The notes beneath the pieces are model-generated. The model was not told where the DNA came from and did not search any database. It saw only the letters and a list, made by a program, of their open reading frames with translations. The position numbers and the translations under genes are program-made. From Oscillospiraceae bacterium (lineage in GTDB: Bacteria; Bacillota_A; Clostridia; Oscillospirales; Oscillospiraceae), in the NCBI GenBank assembly GCA_017398105.1, contig JAFQHF010000040.1, positions 1-10,030 on the forward strand: a stretch of DNA of 10,030 nucleotides, written 5' to 3'. Below are positions 5,826-10,030 of this stretch, piece after piece; positions within the stretch are counted from its first letter, which is position 1, and every line of letters starts with the position of its first letter.

Positions 5826-7439
5826 ATGAAAACTGGTATTGGTCTTCCCGTTTTCTCCGGTGTGTCCATCGGTCCCGCGGTTGTTTACCGCAAGTCTGAA
5901 CGCACATTACCTGTTTCCTCCGGCGATCCCGCTGTTGAGCAGGCAAAGTTTGAGGCAGCTGTTGTCACCGCCCGGGAACAGCTCAGTGCTCTGTATGAAA
6001 AGGCAAAAGTCGAGCTGGGCGAAGAAAAAGCTGCCATCGTGGAAGTGCAGATGCTGATGCTGGACGACCTGGATTATCTGGACGGCGTCACCGCTGCCAT
6101 CGAAGACGGTGCCGCTGCCGCCCTCGCCGCGCTGGACACCGGTGAGGAATTTGCCCAGGTCTTTGCTGCCATGGACGACGAGTACATGAACGCCCGCTCT
6201 GCTGACATCCGGGACATGTCCCACCGTCTGTACGATATCCTCTGCGGCAACACCGGCTTCCAGCTGCCCGAGGGCAAATTCCTGCTGGTTGCCGAGGACC
6301 TGGCTCCCTCCGAGACCATTCAGCTGCCCAGAGAGCGGATTCTGGCTTTCGTGACCCGTGAGGGGTCCTCCTCCAGCCATACCGCCATTCTGGCCCGTAC
6401 CCTGAACATTCCCTCTTTGGTTCAGGCGAATATTGAACTGGAAGATGCTGAAAACTGCGCCGTTTTGGCTGTTGACGGCTTCACCGGCAACTGGTACATG
6501 GATCCCGACGACGAGACCATGGCAATGCTGAAGGCAAAGCAGGCAGAAGCCGCCGCCGACCGGGCCGCTCTGGAAGCTTACCGGGGCAAGGAAAGCATCA
6601 CCAAGTCCGGCAAGAAGATTCTGCTGGCCGCTAACATCGGCAGCCCTGAGGATGCCGAAGCTGCCGTGGCTGCCGACTGCGAAGGCGTTGGCTTGATGCG
6701 CAGTGAGTTCCTGTATCTGGGCCGGGACACCCTGCCCACGGAGGATGAGCTGTTCGAAGCTTACAAGAAGGTGGCCCAGATCATGGGCGACCGTCCCGTG
6801 GTCATCCGCACCCTGGACATCGGCGCTGACAAGCAGGTTTCCTACCTGGGTCTTGAGAAGGAAGAGAATCCCGCTCTGGGCCTGCGCGGTCTTCGCATCT
6901 GCCTGACCCGGGAAGAGATCTTCCGTCCCCAGCTGCGTGCCATCCTGCGGGCTTCTGTTTACGGCAACCTGCTGGTGATGTTCCCCATGGTGGCTTCCGT
7001 ATGGGAACTGAAGGCTGCCAAAGCTCTGTGTGCCATCCTGCGCAAGGAGCTGGAAGATGAGGGTATCGAAACCAGGGAAGTGCCCATCGGCGTCATGGTG
7101 GAAACCCCTGCCGCTGCCGTTCTGGCCCACGAGCTGGCCAAGGAAGCTGCCTTCTTCTCCGTTGGTACCAACGATCTGACCCAGTATACCCTGGCTGTGG
7201 ACCGTCAGAACGCCAAGCTGGACAAGTTCTACGATCCTTACCATCCTGCACTGATGGCGCTGCTGGCTCACATCGCCAAATCCGCCAACGAGGCCGGTAT
7301 CTGGGCCGGTATCTGCGGTGAGCTGGGCGCTGACCCCAAGATGACCGAGAAGTTCATCGAAATGGGCTACACCGAGCTGAGCATGGCCGCAGGCCGGATT
7401 CTGGAAGCCAGAAAGATCGTCTGCGAGTCTGAACTGTAA
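5826..7439 (+). CDS. ptsI: PTS Enzyme I (phosphoenolpyruvate-protein phosphotransferase)
   Basis: A 537-residue cytosolic enzyme that autophosphorylates from PEP and hands the phosphate to HPr. Residues 1-140 form the HPr-binding helical region. The swivel domain carries the phospho-His185 in GSSSSHTAILART, and the PEP-binding barrel shows GLMRSEFLYL (289-298), RTLDIGADK (328-336), GLRGLRICL (352-360), FFSVGTNDLTQYTLAVDR (443-460) and the acid-base Cys497 in GICGEL. All catalytic residues are present. It ends soon after the ELSMAAGRILEARKIV segment, roughly 30 residues short of E. coli EI, so the last dimer-region helices are reduced. The ATG at 5826 is chosen because AAGGAG (5814-5819) lies six bases upstream and overlaps the EIIA stop; an earlier in-frame ATG at 5784 would sit inside the EIIA gene. 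Confidence 0.96.
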   Translation: MKTGIGLPVFSGVSIGPAVVYRKSERTLPVSSGDPAVEQAKFEAAVVTAREQLSALYEKAKVELGEEKAAIVEVQMLMLDDLDYLDGVTAAIEDGAAAALAALDTGEEFAQVFAAMDDEYMNARSADIRDMSHRLYDILCGNTGFQLPEGKFLLVAEDLAPSETIQLPRERILAFVTREGSSSSHTAILARTLNIPSLVQANIELEDAENCAVLAVDGFTGNWYMDPDDETMAMLKAKQAEAAADRAALEAYRGKESITKSGKKILLAANIGSPEDAEAAVAADCEGVGLMRSEFLYLGRDTLPTEDELFEAYKKVAQIMGDRPVVIRTLDIGADKQVSYLGLEKEENPALGLRGLRICLTREEIFRPQLRAILRASVYGNLLVMFPMVASVWELKAAKALCAILRKELEDEGIETREVPIGVMVETPAAAVLAHELAKEAAFFSVGTNDLTQYTLAVDRQNAKLDKFYDPYHPALMALLAHIAKSANEAGIWAGICGELGADPKMTEKFIEMGYTELSMAAGRILEARKIVCESEL

Positions 7440-7464
7440 TCAACACGAAAGTGAGGAAATATCA

Positions 7465-7722
7465 ATGAAAGAATTCAAACACGTTATCGCTGATCCCTTG
7501 GGCATGCACGCCCGTCCCGCCGGTATGCTGGTAAAGGCTGTCGCTCCCTTTGCTTCCAAGGTCACCATCACCGCCCCCACCGGCAGGGCTGACGCCCGCC
7601 GCCTGATGGCTCTGATGAAGCTGGCCGCCAAGCAGGGCATGGAGCTGACTGTCACCGTGGAAGGCGCTGACGAGGAGAAGGCAGCAGCTGAGCTGCAGGC
7701 TTTCCTGAGCGCAAACCTGTAA
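7465..7722 (+). CDS. ptsH: PTS phosphocarrier HPr with Arg at position 46
   Basis: An 85-residue HPr, relaying phosphate from Enzyme I to EIIA. The catalytic His15 sits in GMHARPAG (13-20) with Arg17 present. The Ser46 region of Firmicute HPr (typically K-S-I-M-G-V-M) reads R45-R46-L-M-A-L-M here, so the HPr kinase/phosphorylase target serine is replaced by arginine (codon CGC at 7600-7602). The hydrophobic patch that contacts EI (Leu47, Met48, Met51) is kept. The protein should thus work in transport but not as the Ser46-phosphorylated corepressor of CcpA; this is inference. The ribosome site GAGGA (7453-7457) lies seven bases before the ATG and 25 bases separate it from ptsI. A second HPr elsewhere in the genome could carry the regulatory role. 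Confidence 0.95.
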   Translation: MKEFKHVIADPLGMHARPAGMLVKAVAPFASKVTITAPTGRADARRLMALMKLAAKQGMELTVTVEGADEEKAAAELQAFLSANL

Positions 7723-7741
7723 GTTTATTCAGGCCCTATTG

Positions 7742-7760
7742 GCCGTCGTGGGCCGGCGGC
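7742..7760 (+). other. Intercistronic hairpin between ptsH and nagE
   Basis: GCCGTCG (7742-7748) pairs with CGGCGGC (7754-7760), with one G-U pair, around a five-base loop. No T tract follows, so it is not a normal terminator. A competing pairing of GGCCC (7732-7736) with GGGCC (7750-7754) excludes it. It may be an RNA processing or stability element setting the ratio of soluble carriers to transporter. Confidence 0.4.
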
Positions 7761-7803
7761 TTATACATAATAAGGCAAAAGAAAAAATAGGAGGAAATTT
7801 TCT

Positions 7804-9279
7804 ATGATGAAATATCTGCAGAAGCTGGGCAAAGCTATGATGCTGCCTGTTGCTGCACTGCCCATCTGTGGTATTCTGATGGGTCTGGGCTACGCCCTGG
7901 CTCCCGCTGCCATGGGCGCTGCCGGTGCAACTGAAGGCTTCGCATACGTTCTGGGTGTTTTCCTGATCAAGGCCGGTGCTGCCCTGATCGACAACATGGC
8001 AATCCTGTTCGCAATCGGTGTTGGCGTTGGCCTGGCTAAGGACAACGACGGTACTGCCGGTCTGGCTGGTATGGTCTCCTACCTGATGATCACCACCCTG
8101 CTGGCTCCCGGTACTGTCAGCACCATCGCTCCCGGCATGATCGCATCCGAGATCAACCAGGTTGCTTTCTCCAAGATCGGCGGCAACGCCTTCATTGGTA
8201 TCCTGGCTGGTATTGTCGGCGGCATCTGCTACAACAAGTTCAAGGGCACCAAGCTGCCTGACGTTCTGGCATTCTTCAGCGGCAAGCGCTCCGTCGCCAT
8301 TGTCACTGCTGTTGTCTCCATCGTCGTTTCCGCTATCCTGCTGTTCGTGTGGCCCGTCATCTTCGGCGGCCTGGTTGCTCTGGGTAACGCTGTTGTCGGT
8401 CTGGATGCTGTCGGCGCAGGCATCTACGCATTCCTGAACCGTCTGCTGATCCCCACCGGTCTGCACCACGCTCTGAACAACGTTTTCTGGTTCGACACCA
8501 TCGGCCTGGGCGACCTGTCTGCTTACTGGGGCGCTAAGACCTCTGCTGATATGGGCTGGTCCGTCGGTATGTACATGGCCGGCTTCTTCCCCTGCATGAT
8601 GTTCGGTATCCCCGGCGCTGCTCTGGCTATGATCCAGACTGCTAAGCCCGGCAAGAAGAAGAACGCTATCGGTATCGTTGGCGCTGCTGCAGTCTGTGCA
8701 TTCATCTGCGGCGTTACCGAGCCCTTCGAGTTCGCATTCATGTTCCTGGCATTCCCCCTGTACGTTGTCTATGCTGCTCTGTACGGCATCTTCACCACCA
8801 TCACTGTTGCTCTGGGCTTCCGTGCTGGTTTCTGCTTCTCCGCTGGCGCAACTGACCTGATCTTCTCCGCTTCTCTGCCCGCAGCTGCCAAGACCTGGCT
8901 GATCGCCCCCCTGGGCCTGGCTGCATTCGTGGTCTTCTACCTGGTGTTCAAGTTCGCTATCACCAAGTGGGATCTGAAGACCCCCGGTCGTGAAGACGAT
9001 CAGGAAGGCGAGCTGAAGATCGAGCTGGCTAACGACGACTACACCACCATGGCTCAGATCATTCTGGAAGGCCTGGGCGGCAAGGAGAACGTTACCTCCA
9101 TCGACCACTGCATCACCCGTCTGAGACTGGAAGTTAAGGATCGTCTGCTGGTTGACGAGAAGAAGATTAAGTCCTCCGGTGCTTCTGGCGTCATCCGTCC
9201 CGGTAAGACCGCTGTTCAGGTTGTTATCGGTCCCAAGGTTCAGTTCGTTTACGAAGAGTTCAAGAAGATCGCTGAGTAA
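7804..9279 (+). CDS. nagE: N-acetylglucosamine-type PTS transporter, EIICB
   Basis: A 491-residue membrane transporter that imports and phosphorylates its sugar. Residues 1-390 are the hydrophobic EIIC domain of the glucose superfamily, with the N-terminal LPVAALPICGILMG entry helix, RLLIPTGLHHALNNVFWFD (213-231) and the GVTEPFEF signature (303-310, Glu306). A charged linker (about 388-410) leads to the EIIB domain (about 411-491), whose phospho-Cys436 lies in SIDHCITRLRLEV. The LIPTGLHHALN-FWFD sequence is the pattern of N-acetylglucosamine EIIC (NagE) rather than glucose PtsG, so GlcNAc is the likely substrate; glucosamine or glucose remain possible. Unlike E. coli NagE no EIIA domain is fused; that is gene one of this operon. 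The first of two adjacent ATGs is used, with AGGAGG (7789-7794) nine bases upstream. Divergent nagB supports the assignment. Confidence 0.92.
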   Translation: MMKYLQKLGKAMMLPVAALPICGILMGLGYALAPAAMGAAGATEGFAYVLGVFLIKAGAALIDNMAILFAIGVGVGLAKDNDGTAGLAGMVSYLMITTLLAPGTVSTIAPGMIASEINQVAFSKIGGNAFIGILAGIVGGICYNKFKGTKLPDVLAFFSGKRSVAIVTAVVSIVVSAILLFVWPVIFGGLVALGNAVVGLDAVGAGIYAFLNRLLIPTGLHHALNNVFWFDTIGLGDLSAYWGAKTSADMGWSVGMYMAGFFPCMMFGIPGAALAMIQTAKPGKKKNAIGIVGAAAVCAFICGVTEPFEFAFMFLAFPLYVVYAALYGIFTTITVALGFRAGFCFSAGATDLIFSASLPAAAKTWLIAPLGLAAFVVFYLVFKFAITKWDLKTPGREDDQEGELKIELANDDYTTMAQIILEGLGGKENVTSIDHCITRLRLEVKDRLLVDEKKIKSSGASGVIRPGKTAVQVVIGPKVQFVYEEFKKIAE

Positions 9280-9362
9280 GCGTCTTTGCGTTTGCTGCGG
9301 CCCACGCGGTATAACACAAATCAGGCTCCACAAGGGTGCCTAATTAGAACTGAAGAATAGAA

Positions 9363-9401
9363 AGCCCCCTTATGTAGTCTTCTGACTCACATAAGGGGGC
9401 T
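9363..9401. terminator. Strong rho-independent terminator after nagE
   Basis: AGCCCCCTTATGT (9363-9375) pairs perfectly with 9389-9401. Inside, AGTC (9376-9379) pairs with GACT (9384-9387) over a TTCT loop, giving about 17 pairs with one bulged base. GTTTTT follows on the plus strand. The minus-strand side reads TTTCT, so it may also stop leftward transcripts. Confidence 0.93.
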
Positions 9402-9439
9402 GTTTTTCGTATTGAACAGGTGGAAACCGAGCTGCATTT

Positions 9440-9616
9440 AGAAATGAAAAGACACACCTTCCTTCCTGCAAGCAGAAAGGAAGGTGTCATGGTAAATAGG
9501 TAAAAGAGGCGGTTTAGGGAGGTAATAGTAGTATGACAAAAGACAGGAAAGGAAGAGGAGTAACTATGGCACCTATTTACCGAAAAAATCAAAGTTATGT
9601 GTACATCTTTGCTTAC
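9440..9616 (-). ncRNA. Candidate structured small RNA with pyrimidine-rich loop
   Basis: Read on the minus strand, the parts of a stand-alone small RNA occur in order. TTGACT (9650-9645), 17 bases and TAATAT (9627-9622) form a promoter giving a start near 9615. A perfect 11-bp stem follows (GGTAAATAGGT 9491-9501 with ACCTATTTACC 9571-9581), closing a loop of about 70 bases that is almost purely C/U/A. The last element is a hairpin (9454-9464 with 9477-9487, extendable) running into TTTT-CATTT. The predicted length is about 170 bases. The loop contains CUCCU and CCUCCC, which are complementary to Shine-Dalgarno sequences, as in C-rich regulatory RNAs of Firmicutes. It matches no RNA family I recognise. 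The same bases read on the plus strand give ribosome sites for a short ORF, so the strand is uncertain. Confidence 0.4.
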
Positions 9617-9619
9617 TAA
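9533..9619 (+). CDS. Possible 28-residue small protein
   Basis: An ATG at 9533 lies ten bases after GGGAGG (9517-9522) and opens a 28-codon frame ending at TAA 9617-9619. A second in-frame ATG at 9566 has its own AGGAG (9556-9560) five bases upstream and would give 17 residues (MAPIYRKNQSYVYIFAY). The product is basic at the N-terminus and aromatic-rich at the C-terminus; it has no membrane helix and no family I know. It lies opposite the candidate small RNA, so one of the two readings may be an artefact, or they could be a sense-antisense pair. No good plus-strand promoter was found between the nagE terminator and this frame. Confidence 0.25.
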   Translation: MTKDRKGRGVTMAPIYRKNQSYVYIFAY

Positions 9620-9621
9620 CA

Positions 9622-9650
9622 ATATTAAGGGATTTTCTGCCAAAAGTCAA
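9622..9650 (-). promoter_or_regulatory. Promoter of the candidate small RNA
   Basis: TTGACT (five of six) and TAATAT (four of six) are spaced by 17 bases on the minus strand. No protein gene lies downstream of it, which is why a small RNA is proposed. Confidence 0.4.
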
Positions 9651-9772
9651 CAATAAATCATTATTAATGTCGAGTATAGATAATAGACCGATTGAATCGA
9701 TGACGATATATTGAAAACTGAGACAATACAGGAGTCAGATTCCTGCTGCATTTCGTACTGATTGGATTCCAA

Positions 9773-9801
9773 TAGACAAATACTACGGTTTATTATACAA
9801 T
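9773..9801 (+). promoter_or_regulatory. Promoter upstream of the last gene
   Basis: TAGACA (9773-9778), a 17-base spacer and TACAAT (9796-9801) match the sigma-A consensus at five of six positions in each box. Transcription should start near 9808. A smaller dyad ATTGG-ATT-CCAAT (9761-9773) abuts the -35 box. Confidence 0.6.
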
Positions 9802-9817
9802 AAATAGGAGGACTTAA

Positions 9818-9842
9818 GTCAGTATCAAAATTTGATGCTGAC
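9818..9842. promoter_or_regulatory. 25-bp near-perfect palindrome, probable operator
   Basis: GTCAGTATCAAA (9818-9829), a central A and TTTGATGCTGAC (9831-9842) are mirror images with one mismatch, which would be a G-U pair in RNA. It sits about 10 to 35 bases downstream of the predicted start. A dimeric repressor site is the simplest reading; a 5'-end RNA hairpin is the alternative. Confidence 0.55.
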
Positions 9843-9877
9843 CATAAATATGATAGGTAAACCAGAAAGGAGAACGT

Positions 9878-9931
9878 ATGAATAAAGTCTTGTTCGGGCC
9901 CGGCGGAAATCGCCAATTAGGGGCCAGCTAA
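9878..9931 (+). CDS. Possible 17-residue leader peptide
   Basis: An ATG at 9878 is preceded by AAAGGAGA (9866-9873) at ideal spacing and opens 17 codons (MNKVLFGPGGNRQLGAS) ending at TAA 9929-9931. It lies between the promoter at 9773 and the gene starting at 10024. The codons overlap a bulged hairpin (GGCCC 9897-9901 with GGGCC 9921-9925, enclosing GGCG 9902-9905 with CGCC 9911-9914), so translation could change RNA folding downstream. No run of repeated codons marks it as an amino-acid attenuator. No family is recognised. Confidence 0.35.
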   Translation: MNKVLFGPGGNRQLGAS

Positions 9932-9952
9932 AATAACCAATCTCGGCTCAAT

Positions 9953-9974
9953 AGAAAAAGCCATTACTTTTTCT
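9953..9974 (+). other. AT-rich hairpin in the leader of the last gene
   Basis: AGAAAAAG (9953-9960) pairs perfectly with CTTTTTCT (9967-9974) over a six-base loop, with TT following. It is weak for a terminator. An alternative pairing of GGCT (9945-9948) with AGCC (9959-9962) would exclude it, so conditional folding is possible. A TATACT at 9986-9991 could be a -10 box but has no good -35. Confidence 0.25.
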
Positions 9975-10023
9975 TTCGAATCCTTTATACTGGAAAGTGC
10001 CAACAACCCAGGAAAGGAGCTAC

Positions 10024-10030
10024 ATGAAAG
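10024..10030 (+). CDS. Start of a gene cut by the window edge
   Basis: AAAGGAG (10013-10019) is followed four bases later by ATG-AAA-G at the end of the window. Only two codons are visible, so nothing can be said of the product. Its upstream region carries the promoter, palindrome and leader ORF described above. Confidence 0.45.

Larger units (their letters stand above)
9403..10023. other. AT-rich gene-poor stretch with RNA and regulatory signals
   Basis: No ordinary-length gene is supported in these 620 bases. The composition drops sharply from the GC-rich PTS genes. What can be seen is listed separately: a candidate minus-strand small RNA, a 28-codon ORF opposite to it, a promoter with a 25-bp palindrome, and a 17-codon leader ORF. 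Two longer minus-strand frames here start without ribosome sites and cross the terminator-like hairpins. Confidence 0.6.

Noticed and set aside
5907..7271. 454-codon open frame on the minus strand opposite ptsI
   Set aside because: It is an antisense shadow created by codon bias; the sense strand encodes a complete Enzyme I with all catalytic motifs.
7747..9306. 8-bp inverted match CGTGGGCC / GGCCCACG flanking nagE
   Set aside because: It is too short for GC-rich DNA, with no target duplication; chance is sufficient.
7729..9333. 534-codon open frame on the minus strand opposite nagE
   Set aside because: It is an antisense shadow of the strongly GC-biased nagE codons; the composition is repetitive Gln/Asp/Ser/Gly with no domain, and it runs across the nagE ribosome site.
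9344..9643. 99-codon open frame on the minus strand
   Set aside because: It starts with TTG inside a promoter-like sequence without a ribosome site and crosses both the small-RNA hairpin and the nagE terminator.
9647..9916. 89-codon open frame on the minus strand
   Set aside because: It has no ribosome site, random-looking composition, and passes through the 25-bp palindrome and promoter on the other strand.
1..10030. CRISPR arrays, tRNA or rRNA genes
   Set aside because: No regularly spaced repeats and no cloverleaf or rRNA-like sequence were seen on either strand.

Overview
The window looks like chromosome of a low-oxygen gut Firmicute, most likely a Clostridia/Oscillospiraceae-type organism (Faecalibacterium or Gemmiger relatives would fit). 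The reasons are GC-rich, strongly C/G-ending codons in the main genes set against AT-rich intergenic DNA, strong AAGGAG-type ribosome sites, consensus sigma-A promoters and a Firmicute-style PTS gene set. The genus is inferred, not proven.

Layout from left to right. Bases 2-1120 (+) are the 3' part of a sulfatase gene. A bidirectional terminator follows, and then a convergent pair on the minus strand: a PadR-type repressor (2332-2664) followed, overlapping its ribosome site, by a six-helix membrane protein with an N-terminal HAAS-like domain (1358-2329). This pair sits between imperfect 45-bp inverted repeats with a possible 7-bp target duplication, so it may be cargo of a small mobile element with no transposase. 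Bases 2730-3323 hold no convincing gene, only several hairpins and one arm of that repeat.

The centre is a divergent amino-sugar locus. Leftward run an uncharacterised TIM-barrel-like protein (4130-5056) and nagB (3324-4061). Rightward runs a self-contained phosphotransferase operon: Glc-family EIIA (5330-5815), Enzyme I (5826-7439), HPr (7465-7722) and a NagE-like EIICB (7804-9279), closed by a very strong terminator. Together these take phosphate from PEP through EI, HPr, EIIA and EIIB to imported N-acetylglucosamine, while NagB sends glucosamine-6-phosphate to fructose-6-phosphate. No nagA deacetylase is in the window. The HPr carries Arg where Firmicute HPr normally has the regulatory Ser46.

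From 9403 to the end there is no ordinary gene until a start codon at 10024. This part instead contains a candidate minus-strand structured small RNA (promoter, 11-bp closing stem, pyrimidine-rich loop, terminator). It also holds a short ORF on the opposite strand, and a promoter with a 25-bp near-perfect palindrome followed by a 17-codon leader ORF upstream of the next gene.
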